Positions 1 through 8,882 of a stretch of DNA of 50,279 nt are shown here, piece by piece. Numbering within the stretch: the stretch's first letter is position 1; the number at the start of each line of letters is the position of its first letter. This stretch comes from an uncultured Myxococcales bacterium. GTDB lineage: Bacteria > Myxococcota_A > Polyangia > Palsa-1104 > JAEUJZ01. The stretch covers positions 1-50,279 of the forward strand of contig CALMML010000154.1 in NCBI GenBank assembly GCA_937868485.1, in the 5' to 3' direction. The notes under the pieces are model-generated. The model ran no database searches and had not been told where the DNA came from. It saw nothing but the letters and a program-made list of their open reading frames with translations. The translations under genes were made by a program, and so were the position numbers.

Positions 1-1341
1 AACATTCCCAAGCTCTGTCAGATGCTGCTGGGAGGCAACCGCACCGGACGGGTTGGCTACAGTGCGCTGCCACCGCTGGCGCAAGATGTGTATGCACGAC
101 TGAAGCCGCTCGGAATCAACCTGGATGCGTCCACGATTCAGCGTGCGCTCATCGACTTCAAAAAAGATCCGCACCTGCTTGCGTGCTCGGATCTGCTGTG
201 GATGCTTCACTATCTGACGGCAGGACATCCGGTGCTGCGTCCGATTATGGGAGAGCGCAAGCTCGGTCACGTTCCGGTTCAGGAGTCCTGGGACGTGTCG
301 ATCGGAAAGTATCAGGAGTCGATCATTCGGCTCGGATACGAAGGTGTTACGGTCGAGTTTGTCGTCGAAAAGCGCCTCAAAGCAGAGTGCTTTGGTCCTA
401 CCGCCAAGACCGTAACGGCGCTCAAAGCAGCAGAAGACTCGATTCTGTTTCTGAAGAGTGAGCGACTGACCGAAGAGCTGGGAAGTCGCGCCGTGGATCT
501 GCTGCGCAATGAGATGAGCGCGCAAGATGCCCCCAAAGTGGTCGAGCGAATCCGTCACTTGGTTCACTACTATCGCGCGACTCCGGGCGGACTCCCAAGC
601 TGGCTCAAGGACTTCGTAGCGACGGGATATTCGCACTACTCGATGCTGCTTCCCAGAGGCTTTGAGGATCGCGGAACGCGTCCCAGTGAAGTCGCAGGAA
701 TGCTCAGCTTTGTGTTCGACTTTGAGCCGCAAGCACTGGCACTCGGATGTCAGCGCAGTCAGCTCGAGATCGCGATCAAGCAGGCCGGTCCCGTCACAAC
801 CGATCCAGCCAAGATTGGTCTTTTGTGGGCGTCCGAGCTGCTGCTCAAGCTGCGTGACATTGACTCGATCCGCGCGTTCTTGGATCAGACGCTCGACAAT
901 CCGCTGATGCTGCCGGTGTTTCCGCAGTACGTCTCTGGATTCCTGCTCGCGCTGTCGTTTGCGCCCGTGATTGGTCGCGTGGTCGTCGAGCTTCTGTCCA
1001 AAGCGTTCGCACGTCTGCCAGAGGAGATCCTGTATCCGTGGCTGCCGGGACTCCTTTTGTCGCTGCGTCCGTATGCGGAAGATCTGCTGCCGCGACTGCT
1101 CAAGGATGTAAACGGACTGTTTCCCAAGGATCTCAAGTCGCTGTCGAAGTGGCAGGCTCCGTGGGATAAGCAGCAGGACAAAAAGCCGAGCGATGCGTCG
1201 ACGGCCCCTTCAGCAGCGGGACAGAGTGCGGGATCTGCGACGACAAGTGCAGCCGTACTTTCGCCCGAAGAACAAGCCGTGGTGAACTTACTTGGATCTG
1301 CGCCCACCACCGCAAACAGCCTTGCTGCGCTGCTTTCCTAA
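1..1341 (+). CDS. Hypothetical helical protein, 5' end cut off by the window
   Basis: The frame is open from base 1, so the gene probably starts upstream; the first ATG inside the window is at 22. About 446 residues are visible. The protein looks largely alpha-helical, with no signal peptide and no clear membrane segment. The last 60 residues are a low-complexity Ala/Ser/Thr/Pro tail after a Lys/Gln/Asp-rich stretch (near 1170-1190). The helical part near 940-1080, with a motif like LPEEILYPWLPGLLLSLRPY, loosely recalls the C-terminus of DUF5682 proteins from MoxR/VWA loci. That is only an impression, and the genes needed to test it lie outside the window. The function is unknown. Coding is supported by uninterrupted length and by the absence of another recognisable gene here. 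Confidence 0.7.
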   Translation, partial: NIPKLCQMLLGGNRTGRVGYSALPPLAQDVYARLKPLGINLDASTIQRALIDFKKDPHLLACSDLLWMLHYLTAGHPVLRPIMGERKLGHVPVQESWDVSIGKYQESIIRLGYEGVTVEFVVEKRLKAECFGPTAKTVTALKAAEDSILFLKSERLTEELGSRAVDLLRNEMSAQDAPKVVERIRHLVHYYRATPGGLPSWLKDFVATGYSHYSMLLPRGFEDRGTRPSEVAGMLSFVFDFEPQALALGCQRSQLEIAIKQAGPVTTDPAKIGLLWASELLLKLRDIDSIRAFLDQTLDNPLMLPVFPQYVSGFLLALSFAPVIGRVVVELLSKAFARLPEEILYPWLPGLLLSLRPYAEDLLPRLLKDVNGLFPKDLKSLSKWQAPWDKQQDKKPSDASTAPSAAGQSAGSATTSAAVLSPEEQAVVNLLGSAPTTANSLAALLS

Positions 1342-1483
1342 GCCTGCATCGATTCCTCGATAGACCGGCCTCGCTTCGCAGACCACACGCGCTTGGCTTA
1401 CGCATCTTCACCCTCGGCGGGCCGGTTTTCCGGTCGATTTGCCAACACATGGAGCGCTTTGCGGCTACCATGCGCCCTTTCTT

Positions 1484-3208
1484 ATGACCCGAGCTACCGA
1501 CCAACACATCCCCCACACGGGGACCGCTTCGCACTCTCCGTCCGTTCACACCGTCGATAAGGCGGCACTTACGGACTCTCCGTTCGCTGCGCTGGGACTG
1601 ATTCCTGAACTAGTCCGTGCCGTCGCTGAGTCTGGCTATACACAGCCGACTCCCATCCAGCAGCAGTCGATTCCTCCGCTCCTGAAAGGGCACGATATCC
1701 TGGGCTGCGCGCAGACTGGAACGGGCAAGACGGCTTCCTTTGCGCTACCGATTCTGCAGCTTCTGAACGCTCAAAAGAAGCCAGCGCCCGTCGAAACCAA
1801 GCCTGTTCGGCATCCTCCTACGGCGAAGAAGATTCGCGCGCTGGTGCTATCGCCGACCCGCGAGCTGGCCAGTCAGATCGAGGAGAGCTTCCGCATCTAC
1901 GGCGCGCACACGGGACTGACCAGCACGGTCATCTTTGGTGGTGTCAAGCAAGGTTCCCAAGTTCAGCGTCTGCGCATCGGGATCGATATCTTGGTGGCGA
2001 CGCCGGGGCGACTGCTGGATCTGATGGGACAGGGCTTTGTCTCGCTGACCGACCTTCAGTTTTTCGTGCTGGATGAAGCGGATCGCATGCTCGACATGGG
2101 CTTCATTCACGACGTGCGGAAGGTGCTCAAAGAGCTGCCTCCGGTTCGTCAGTCGCTGCTGTTTTCGGCGACGATGCCGCCGGACATTGAAGCGCTGGCG
2201 ATGACGTTTTTGCGCAGTCCGGTGCGCGTTGCGGTGACGCCGCCATCGTCGACCGCAGACCGCATCGAACAGTCCGTCTACAAGGTTGGCAAAAACGACA
2301 AGCCGAAGCTTTTGACGCACCTGCTCAAAGACGCAAACCTGTCGCGCGTGCTGGTCTTTACGCGCACCAAGCACGGAGCCAACAAGGTCGTCAAGCAGCT
2401 TGCCGACGCTGGCTTCAAGGGCGAAGCGATTCACGGCAACAAGTCGCAGAACGCGCGCGAAGCAGCCCTGGCTCACTTCAAGAGTGGTGAGACCCGCATC
2501 CTGGTTGCCACCGACATTGCAGCGCGCGGCATTGATGTTGACAACGTCAGCCACGTCATCAACTACGACATTCCGAACGAGCCAGAGAGCTACGTTCACC
2601 GCATCGGTCGCACCGCGCGTGCCGGGGCAGAAGGCATCGCTGTTGCATTCTGTGACTGGGATGAGCAGGGATACCTCAACAGCATTGAAAAGCTGATCCA
2701 AAAGCGCATTCCGGTGGTGGCAGAGCATCCGTTTGTGTCTTCATCGGGTGCGCGTTCCGAGCGAACGGACTCCGCGCCTGCGCAGCGTCCCCAGCGCTCG
2801 GGACACGAGAAGCCGCGTGGTGACCGACCGCAGCGCAGCGGACGTTCCGATTCGGCACCGCAGCGCTCGCCGCGTCCTGCACAAGAAGGACAGCGCAGCC
2901 AGCGTTCCGATCATTCGCCAGCGCCCAAAGATCGTGGTGAGCGTCCTGATCGCGGTGAGCGCAGCGAGCGAAGTGGTCAGGGTCCGCGACCTCCCAAGCC
3001 AGCGCAGCGCGATCAAGGAAACCAGCGTCGCAGTGACGGTCCCAGCCGTGATGCCAATCGTCCAAGTGGTCGTCCCCAAGGTCCCAAGCCTGGTGGTCGT
3101 CCGCAAGGTGGTGGCGCAGGCGGCGGCGGGGATCGCTCGCGTGGCAATGGCCAAGCCCAGCGAGAGCGCACCGAGCGTCAGCTCGACTGGATGAAGCGCT
3201 ACACCTAA
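1484..3208 (+). CDS. DEAD-box ATP-dependent RNA helicase, RhlE-like
   Basis: This is an ATP-dependent RNA-unwinding enzyme of superfamily 2, probably cytoplasmic and active in ribosome assembly or RNA turnover. All core motifs are present in order: Q motif ([12 protein letters not shown]), Walker A AQTGTGKT (residues 76-83), PTRELA, TPGR, DEAD (about 197-200), SAT (about 228-230), then ARGIDV and [10 protein letters not shown] in the second RecA domain. The last 150 residues are a disordered Arg/Ser/Gly/Pro/Gln-rich tail, common in RhlE/DeaD proteins and probably RNA-binding. I start at ATG 1484; an in-frame TTG at 1439 adds 15 residues that look nothing like the family. Neither start has a clear ribosome-binding site. 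The gene is monocistronic and converges on the next gene. Confidence 0.95.
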   Translation: MTRATDQHIPHTGTASHSPSVHTVDKAALTDSPFAALGLIPELVRAVAESGYTQPTPIQQQSIPPLLKGHDILGCAQTGTGKTASFALPILQLLNAQKKPAPVETKPVRHPPTAKKIRALVLSPTRELASQIEESFRIYGAHTGLTSTVIFGGVKQGSQVQRLRIGIDILVATPGRLLDLMGQGFVSLTDLQFFVLDEADRMLDMGFIHDVRKVLKELPPVRQSLLFSATMPPDIEALAMTFLRSPVRVAVTPPSSTADRIEQSVYKVGKNDKPKLLTHLLKDANLSRVLVFTRTKHGANKVVKQLADAGFKGEAIHGNKSQNAREAALAHFKSGETRILVATDIAARGIDVDNVSHVINYDIPNEPESYVHRIGRTARAGAEGIAVAFCDWDEQGYLNSIEKLIQKRIPVVAEHPFVSSSGARSERTDSAPAQRPQRSGHEKPRGDRPQRSGRSDSAPQRSPRPAQEGQRSQRSDHSPAPKDRGERPDRGERSERSGQGPRPPKPAQRDQGNQRRSDGPSRDANRPSGRPQGPKPGGRPQGGGAGGGGDRSRGNGQAQRERTERQLDWMKRYT

Positions 3209-3230
3209 GACTCAAGCCGATCGGACGATT

Positions 3231-3308
3231 CAATATGAATCGTTTGAAATGCCTAATATTGGACAGACGGAGGATGCAATATGAGTCCTTTCATCTGCCT
3301 AATATTGG
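3231..3308. repeat. Two-copy AT-rich direct repeat with inverted ends
   Basis: Two 32-bp copies, 3231-3262 and 3277-3308, are spaced 46 bp start to start and match at 27 of 32 positions. Both begin CAATATGA and end GCCTAATATTGG, so each is bounded by CAATAT and its complement ATATTG. The first copy also overlaps a dyad, GATTCA-ATA-TGAATC. The DNA is strikingly AT-rich for this region. The repeat lies between the convergent ends of the helicase gene and the ATC-hydrolase-like gene, so it is more likely a transcript-end or protein-binding element than a promoter. The role is unknown. Confidence 0.7.
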
Positions 3309-3368
3309 GCTTCCGGTGCGTTTCCCAATCGGTGGCTGATGCGCCGGACGTTGCGCGTCTTGGGTTCG

Positions 3369-4049
3369 TTAGGAAATCACTGGAAGCTTCACTTTTACGT
3401 CGGTGGGGGCGCCTTTTCGGAAGCGAAAATCACAGTGCGAGTCGCCTTGCGCAATCGTCTTGCTGCGCGCAAGTCCCCAGCCGAAGACCTCGCTGCCGAT
3501 GATGTCGGACTGACAGATGTATGGCGCAAAGTCCTGGGCGCCCACATCGTGCGCAAGCTGAGCAATCGCACAGCGACGATACGTGACCCCGTAGTCGAAC
3601 TGTCCGGGCTGCGCGGGTAGGTAGTCCACTTCCCAACCACCAACGGGAGACTGCTTGGACTGGGCGGCGAGACGCTTCGTCAGAAATCGCCACGGCGCTG
3701 AAAACATCGTCCACGACAGCAGCCACTTCGTCAGCTTCGACATCTTGGCAAAGCGCTGTCTCGTCGCTGCATCGCAGATCGGCCATACCTGCGCGGCGGA
3801 CATTCCCTGACGGTGAAGCACCAGATAGAGCGCAATGTAGATCGCTCCCCCGACGCTAAACGCCCGCATCTGCGGTCCGGGATCGGGCATCCGCTCAAGG
3901 AGTCGCGAAAACTCCGTCGGAAGCTCGGAAAGGACGGTCCGTGCGGCCTCGGCTGAAAGCGCTTTTTCGACGAGCGGTGAAAACTCCGCCTGCCAGCTGG
4001 CCAGCTCCGCGTGGGCTTGCTTGGACACGGACGACAGCATCTTCGACAT
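3369..4049 (-). CDS. L-2-amino-thiazoline-4-carboxylic acid hydrolase-like protein
   Basis: The C-terminal half shows the pattern of the ATC-hydrolase family: a CQSD element, then the block LARSKTIAQGDSHCDFRF, where the Gly-Asp-x-x-Cys-Asp-Phe core is the hallmark. The founding member opens a thiazoline ring on the way to L-cysteine. Many relatives are uncharacterised, so the substrate is open. The product is about 226 residues, soluble, with no signal peptide. I chose ATG 4049 because AAGGAG sits six bases upstream (4061-4056); the frame extends to 4202, but that extension is Arg-rich and unlike the family. The gene is transcribed away from the pseudo-protease gene and shares a 230-bp intergenic region with it. 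Confidence 0.8.
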   Translation of the reverse strand: MSKMLSSVSKQAHAELASWQAEFSPLVEKALSAEAARTVLSELPTEFSRLLERMPDPGPQMRAFSVGGAIYIALYLVLHRQGMSAAQVWPICDAATRQRFAKMSKLTKWLLSWTMFSAPWRFLTKRLAAQSKQSPVGGWEVDYLPAQPGQFDYGVTYRRCAIAQLAHDVGAQDFAPYICQSDIIGSEVFGWGLARSKTIAQGDSHCDFRFRKGAPTDVKVKLPVIS

Positions 4050-4173
4050 CGCTTGCTCCTTGCGCCGCATCAAGTGGTCTGGGACCGTGCGCCGTATGTT
4101 CATGATATCCGATGACTGTCCCGTCTCGGTTGTGACGAGCCCGACATTTCTTCCAATAGATCGGGTTACTTTG

Positions 4174-4193
4174 CGATACAGTCGCTTGTATCG
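4174..4193. promoter_or_regulatory. Inverted repeat in a divergent intergenic region (operator candidate)
   Basis: CGATACA (4174-4180) and TGTATCG (4187-4193) form a perfect 7-bp dyad with a 6-bp spacer. It lies between the divergent starts at 4049 and 4280, about where a dimeric repressor could control either gene. No regulator gene is adjacent, so the binding protein is unknown. Confidence 0.4.
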
Positions 4194-4279
4194 GAACGCC
4201 ATCTACGGCCTTCTTGTGCTTTGGTTCCCGGAGGTGTGTTTTGTCTAGCGGTGTTATAAGGCCCACGACTGCTCGCTCC

Positions 4280-6061
4280 ATGTTCCCGCTTCGTCGGGCG
4301 CGGGCTTACACGCTGTCTGCTCTTCTGTTTGTCTCGGGATCAGCGACGATCGCCTCTGCGCAGTCGGCTCCGGTCCAGCCTGCGGCACCAGCAGCTGCCG
4401 CACCGACGCCTGCTCCGGCAGCGACAGCGGCTCCGAAAGCCAAGCCTGTTGTGAAGCCGCCCGTTGCCAAGGCTCCGGTTGCAAAGACGGTGACAGGACC
4501 GAAGCCGCTGCCGCCTGCGCCGAAAGGTCCCGCGCTGAGCAAGTCCGAAGCCTATCAGCGAGCGGCTCCAGCGACGGTGTTTCTGATCGCCAAGGACGGC
4601 AATCGCTTCAACAGCGCACTCGGCGTCATCGTCAAGCCAAACGGCGTGGTCGTCAGTGATTCACGGCTGATGTCGGGCGTCGAAAAAGGCCAGGTCTACG
4701 CGTTTCAGTACGATCCGTCGTTTGCTGGCGACGAAGATCCGCTGATTTTTCTGCGCGCAAACCAGGCCAAAGCGCTGCCGGTTCAGGTGGTGCGAATGGA
4801 TGCGCCCAATCACTTGCTGCTGCTCCAGCTTCCAGAGCCGCCCGCGAAGCAGCCGTATAAGTCGCTCGATCTGTACGACGTGCGGTCGACGACCAGCGTC
4901 GGAGCGGACGTCATCGGGCTGCGGACGCACGGACGGCAGACGCTGGCGATGATGACCGGCTCGATCATGTCGATGCGTCCCGGTTCGATTGAAACCGATC
5001 CGCCGCTGACGATTGAGCACACGGGTGGACCGCTGCTATCAGCGACGGGGCGACTGCTGGGCATCGTGACGTTTTCGGACAAGTCGGTGGACACAGCTGG
5101 CGTGGCGCGTCCCGTCGAGCTGCTGAACAACCTGCTGACCGGAATGACGGGAACCCAGGTTGCGTCGCCATCGAATACAACGCCAGAGCCCGCCGCAGAG
5201 TCGCGCAACAGCGTCGAAGCGGTTCGGATTGCACTCGGCAATGCACTGGCGCAGAAGATGGACAAGCGTCCGGCGCTGATCCTGCACAGCGAGTTCATTC
5301 ACTCGATGGCGATGCGCGGTCGGGTTCCGCTGCGAGACCTCGAGTCGATTGAGTTTCTAAACGGACTCATTGCGACGGTGACCAAGGACAGCCCAGGCAA
5401 GTCCAAGGTGGTCGCGGAGCTGTTTCCGCTGCTGGTGACCGATCGGAAGGGCCGCGCGTACCGTCGGGAAGGAACCAAGTACAACATGGTTCCGACGAGC
5501 GACTTCGGCACCGTCGCCATCGACGACTCAAACGGAATGCTGTTTACGACGGACAGCAAGCGCAACCTGATCTACTACGATGCCGAGGGCAAGAGCTGGC
5601 GTCCGACGCACATCTCGCCGGTTTCGCAAGTTGGTGTGACGGGCGGAAAGATCTTTGCGCTGCTCGAAGACGGACGGCTGATGACGTCGAGCTTCGACGG
5701 AAAAGACTCGCTTCAGCTGTGGCCGAAGCTCATCAAGTCGGGCAACGTCATGGCGTCGCAAGGCGTGATGTATCTGTTCGACGGAGACAAGATCTTCCGG
5801 TATCGCAATGGCTCGTGGGATAACAAGCTCAAGCCAATTGCGTTTGCGATGCAGCAGCTGGTGATGCGTGGCGACGGCTACTACGGACTGGATCTAAACG
5901 GTCGCGTGTTTTCGTCAGTGGCGCAGCGCTACATCGATCGCGATGCCAACATCTTCAAGCTGTGGGCGATTGGTCGCGACTTGATGGTCATCACCAAAGA
6001 CAACCTGCGCTTCTATTACTCCGTCGATGAGGATCAGTGGCGGCCGTGGACGCAGTGGTAA
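4280..6061 (+). CDS. Exported trypsin-fold pseudo-protease with C-terminal propeller-like repeats
   Basis: From ATG 4280 the product (593 residues) has a signal peptide (Arg-rich start, hydrophobic core, cut near ASAQS) followed by an Ala/Pro/Lys linker of about 70 residues. Residues 90-285 resemble an HtrA/trypsin fold, but the catalytic positions are altered. The strand that normally carries the histidine reads VVVSDSRLMSGV, and the GNSGGPL block reads EHTGGPLLS, with Thr for Ser. I infer it is not a protease. The second half contains repeated short beta motifs (for example DSNGMLFTTDSKRNLIYYD) suggestive of a beta-propeller. A TTG at 4241 preceded by GGAGGTG is a credible longer start. The stop overlaps the start of the ndh-like gene, suggesting coupling. 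Confidence 0.8.
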   Translation: MFPLRRARAYTLSALLFVSGSATIASAQSAPVQPAAPAAAAPTPAPAATAAPKAKPVVKPPVAKAPVAKTVTGPKPLPPAPKGPALSKSEAYQRAAPATVFLIAKDGNRFNSALGVIVKPNGVVVSDSRLMSGVEKGQVYAFQYDPSFAGDEDPLIFLRANQAKALPVQVVRMDAPNHLLLLQLPEPPAKQPYKSLDLYDVRSTTSVGADVIGLRTHGRQTLAMMTGSIMSMRPGSIETDPPLTIEHTGGPLLSATGRLLGIVTFSDKSVDTAGVARPVELLNNLLTGMTGTQVASPSNTTPEPAAESRNSVEAVRIALGNALAQKMDKRPALILHSEFIHSMAMRGRVPLRDLESIEFLNGLIATVTKDSPGKSKVVAELFPLLVTDRKGRAYRREGTKYNMVPTSDFGTVAIDDSNGMLFTTDSKRNLIYYDAEGKSWRPTHISPVSQVGVTGGKIFALLEDGRLMTSSFDGKDSLQLWPKLIKSGNVMASQGVMYLFDGDKIFRYRNGSWDNKLKPIAFAMQQLVMRGDGYYGLDLNGRVFSSVAQRYIDRDANIFKLWAIGRDLMVITKDNLRFYYSVDEDQWRPWTQW

Positions 6062-7455
6062 GAAAAGACGCGCTCCCGCACGTCGTCATCATTGGTGGCG
6101 GCTTTGGCGGTCTGACGGCAGCCAAGGAGCTGGACGGAGCGCGCGTTCGCGTCACGCTGATTGATCGCATCAACCATCACCTGTTTCAGCCGCTGCTGTA
6201 CCAAGTCGCGATGGCGGGTCTGTCGCCGGCTGATATCGCTGCGCCGATTCGCTCGGTGGTGCGGTTTCAGCCGAATGTGAGCGTCCTGCTCGCGGAAGTC
6301 CAAGACATCGATCCGACGGAAAAGCGGGTCAAGCTCGATCGCGGAGAGCTTCACTACGACTATCTGATCGTCGCTGCGGGCGCGCAAAATCACTACTTTG
6401 GACACGATGAGTGGGCCAAGTACGCGGTTGGGCTCAAAGACATTGATGATGCCGTCGAGGTTCGTCGGCGTGTGCTGCTGGCATTTGAAGCGGCAGAGCG
6501 CACCGTCGATCCGGCAGAGCGTGAGCGTCTGTTGACCTTCGTGGTCGTCGGTGGTGGACCCACTGGCGTCGAGCTGGCAGGTGCGCTGGGTGAGCTGTCT
6601 CGTCACGTCTTGGCGCGTGACTTTCGCAACATCAATCCCGCGCAGTCCAAGATCATTCTTATCGAGGGTGGCACGCGCATTCTCAGCTCGTTTCCCGAGC
6701 ACCTGTCGATGCGTGCGGTGATTGATCTGGGTCAGCTGGGCGTCGAGGTTCGCACCGGACTTCGGGTCACGCGCATTGATGGTCGCGGCGTCGAAGCCAG
6801 CGGTAAGCAGATTCCGACAGCGACGGTGCTGTGGGCGGCGGGTGTACGAGGATCGCCCCTTGCGGGCAAGCTCGGCGGAGAAGTCGATCGTCAGGGTCGC
6901 GTCGTCGTGCAGCCTGACTTGTCGGTGGGCTCGCGTCGCGAAGTGTTTGCCATCGGTGACATGGCGGCGTTTCTGCATCAAGACGGAAAGCCACTTCCTG
7001 GTGTCAGTCCCGTCGCGATTCAGCAAGCGAAGCATGTGGTGCAGAACCTCTGCGCGGATCTCGATGGACACGAGCGCACGCCGTTTGTCTACGTCGACAA
7101 AGGCAGCATGGCGACCATCGGACGCGCGGCTGCGATTGCGCACATTGGACGGATTCAGATTGGCGGATTTTTGGCGTGGATGCTGTGGCTGCTCGTCCAC
7201 ATTTTCTTTCTGATTACGTTCCGAAACCGCGTCGCTGTGCTGATGAACTGGGCGTATCAGTACTTCACGTATAAGCGTGGCGCGCGGCTCATCACGGGAC
7301 ACCGACTGAAAGCAGGCGCGGAATCGGATGTTGCCATCGCTGCGCTGCCTCGGAGCGCACTTACGGCTGCGGTCGTCGGTTCGCCAGATCCGTCAGCGAG
7401 CAGTTCAGCAGCGTCGGGAACGGGTCCGCTTCCGGTCCCTCGCTCCGGCGGATAA
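6037..7455 (+). CDS. ndh: Type II NADH:quinone oxidoreductase
   Basis: A single-subunit, non-proton-pumping NADH dehydrogenase that passes electrons from NADH to quinone via FAD at the inner membrane face. The FAD-binding GGGFGG motif is at residues 20-25, the NADH-binding GGGPTG at 172-177, and the second FAD contact AIGDMA near 306. A hydrophobic segment near 375-395 (AWMLWLLVHIFFLITF) should anchor it to the membrane. GTG 6037 is four bases after GAGGA; GTG codons at 6046 and 6055 are alternatives. It overlaps the upstream gene by 25 bp. The last 40 residues are a low-complexity Ser/Ala/Pro tail beyond the usual family end, and they overlap the 3' end of the opposite-strand gene by 95 bp. 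Confidence 0.93.
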   Translation: MAAVDAVVRKDALPHVVIIGGGFGGLTAAKELDGARVRVTLIDRINHHLFQPLLYQVAMAGLSPADIAAPIRSVVRFQPNVSVLLAEVQDIDPTEKRVKLDRGELHYDYLIVAAGAQNHYFGHDEWAKYAVGLKDIDDAVEVRRRVLLAFEAAERTVDPAERERLLTFVVVGGGPTGVELAGALGELSRHVLARDFRNINPAQSKIILIEGGTRILSSFPEHLSMRAVIDLGQLGVEVRTGLRVTRIDGRGVEASGKQIPTATVLWAAGVRGSPLAGKLGGEVDRQGRVVVQPDLSVGSRREVFAIGDMAAFLHQDGKPLPGVSPVAIQQAKHVVQNLCADLDGHERTPFVYVDKGSMATIGRAAAIAHIGRIQIGGFLAWMLWLLVHIFFLITFRNRVAVLMNWAYQYFTYKRGARLITGHRLKAGAESDVAIAALPRSALTAAVVGSPDPSASSSAASGTGPLPVPRSGG

Positions 7456-7945
7456 GCAAGTTCTGCCCAGTCGTTCGTCCGAGCGGCCACAGCGGAATGT
7501 GCATGTCTTGCACGAGCAGTCGCGCATCGGCCTGACGGTCGGCAAAGATCGCAAGTAGGTGATGCGAGCCTGTCCGACGACACAGCTCGATCGCACTGGC
7601 TTCATCTGCACACAGCGTCGACGGCAAGACCACGGTACAGCCCACCTGAGGCGGACCCAAGCAGCCGGACACCAGCGCCGTTAGCAGGTTTTGCTCGTCG
7701 AGCGCGCGATGCGCACAGAGCAGTCCTTGTTCAACCAGCGTCGTGAGCGCGGCCTTGGCTTGTGGGTGTGGCTGCCGAGGATCTCCGAGGATCGCGAGCA
7801 GCAGTCCGGGCCGACCAAACACCAGCGGTTCTTGCGACGAAAGGGAATCAGGTTGCCAGCAGCGCAGCAGGTCCACAGACGCATCGTAGGCTCGCTTTTC
7901 GGACGAGCCCAAGCGATAAAATGGGGAATGCCTAAGGGACGACAT
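7361..7945 (-). CDS. Hypothetical protein, tail-to-tail with ndh
   Basis: An open frame of about 194 residues fills what would otherwise be a 490-bp gap. I recognise no family. Composition is ordinary for a soluble globular protein, with Leu-rich helices, several Cys and His residues, no signal peptide and no membrane segment. The ATG at 7945 shares bases with the ATG at 7944 of the divergent ABC gene, leaving no room for separate promoters, so the true start may lie further inside. An ATG at 7969 would overlap the ABC coding region. The 3' end overlaps ndh by 95 bp. It is supported mainly by length and lack of competing genes, so it could still be spurious. Confidence 0.55.
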   Translation of the reverse strand: MSSLRHSPFYRLGSSEKRAYDASVDLLRCWQPDSLSSQEPLVFGRPGLLLAILGDPRQPHPQAKAALTTLVEQGLLCAHRALDEQNLLTALVSGCLGPPQVGCTVVLPSTLCADEASAIELCRRTGSHHLLAIFADRQADARLLVQDMHIPLWPLGRTTGQNLLIRRSEGPEADPFPTLLNCSLTDLANRRPQP

Positions 7946-8882
7946 GGCTGAGCCACTGCTTTCGGTCAAGGGTCTGCGCGTCGATTACGAAGACATCACT
8001 GCCGTCGATGATGTGTCATTTTCCGTCGAAGCGGGGATGGTCTACGGGCTGATTGGTCCAAACGGAGCGGGCAAGACCTCGATCATTCGCGTGATTGCGA
8101 CGCTGCTTCAGCCGACCTACGGTCAGGTTCAGGTCTGTGGCATCGATCTCGTCGCGGATCCGCTGCACGCGCTGCAACACCTGGGCTTTATGCCGGACAT
8201 GCCGCCGCTGTACGAAGACCTGTTCGTCGAGGAATTTTTGGAGCTGTTTGCCTCGGCGTACGGGCTGTCGGGCGCGGCGCGGACCAAGCGGATTGATGCG
8301 CTGCTGGAAAAGGTTCAGCTCGTCGAAAAGCGTCGGACTCCCGCCGGAGAGCTTTCACGCGGAATGAAGCAGCGACTGTTTTTGGCCAAGACCCTGCTTC
8401 ACGATCCGAAGGTGCTGCTGCTCGATGAGCCAGCGTCGGGACTGGATCCGCGTGCGCGGCTCGATATGCGCGATGTCATCGTCGAGCTGGGACGAGAAGG
8501 CAAAGCCGTCGTCGTATCCAGTCACATCCTGGCGGAGATGGAAGACTTCTGTAACAGCGTCGGCATCATGGAACGCGGCAAGATGCTGCTGTCGGGACGA
8601 ATCGGCGACATCTTGAAGCAGCTTCGTCCCGGTCTGCTGCTGCGCGTGCGCCTGCTTCAGCCCGACGATCGCTTGGGTGCGCAGCTTGGTGGATTTGCAG
8701 GAGTCAGCGACGTGGAAGTCGATGGATCCAGTGCAACATTCAAGCTCGCTGGCGAAGCCGATGCCGCGGCCAACCTGCTGCGTGAGCTGATTCAGAGAGA
8801 CTTTCGCGTCGCTGAGTATCGCGAGCTGACGTCCAACTTGCAGGATATTTTCTTGCAAGTCTCGACGGGGAGAGTGTCATGA
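7944..8882 (+). CDS. ABC-2-type transporter ATP-binding protein
   Basis: ATPase subunit of an ABC-2 export system at the inner membrane. Walker A GPNGAGKT is at residues 38-45, signature LSRGMKQRL at 136-144, Walker B VLLLDEP at 156-162, and the H-loop His at 193 (SSHILAEMED). About 80 C-terminal residues follow the nucleotide-binding domain, as is usual for ABC-2 ATPases. All catalytic residues are intact, in contrast to the exporter at 37.6-39.4 kb. AAGGGA lies upstream of the ATG at 7944. The next gene, a membrane permease, overlaps by four bases (ATGA), so the two are translationally coupled partners. The substrate cannot be told from sequence. Confidence 0.93.
   Translation: MAEPLLSVKGLRVDYEDITAVDDVSFSVEAGMVYGLIGPNGAGKTSIIRVIATLLQPTYGQVQVCGIDLVADPLHALQHLGFMPDMPPLYEDLFVEEFLELFASAYGLSGAARTKRIDALLEKVQLVEKRRTPAGELSRGMKQRLFLAKTLLHDPKVLLLDEPASGLDPRARLDMRDVIVELGREGKAVVVSSHILAEMEDFCNSVGIMERGKMLLSGRIGDILKQLRPGLLLRVRLLQPDDRLGAQLGGFAGVSDVEVDGSSATFKLAGEADAAANLLRELIQRDFRVAEYRELTSNLQDIFLQVSTGRVS

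Noticed and set aside
1439-1483. TTG start for the RNA helicase
   Set aside because: The 15 extra residues have no family similarity and there is no ribosome-binding site; ATG 1484 is simpler.
6034-7302. 422-codon open frame on the minus strand
   Set aside because: Antisense to ndh, which has all family motifs.
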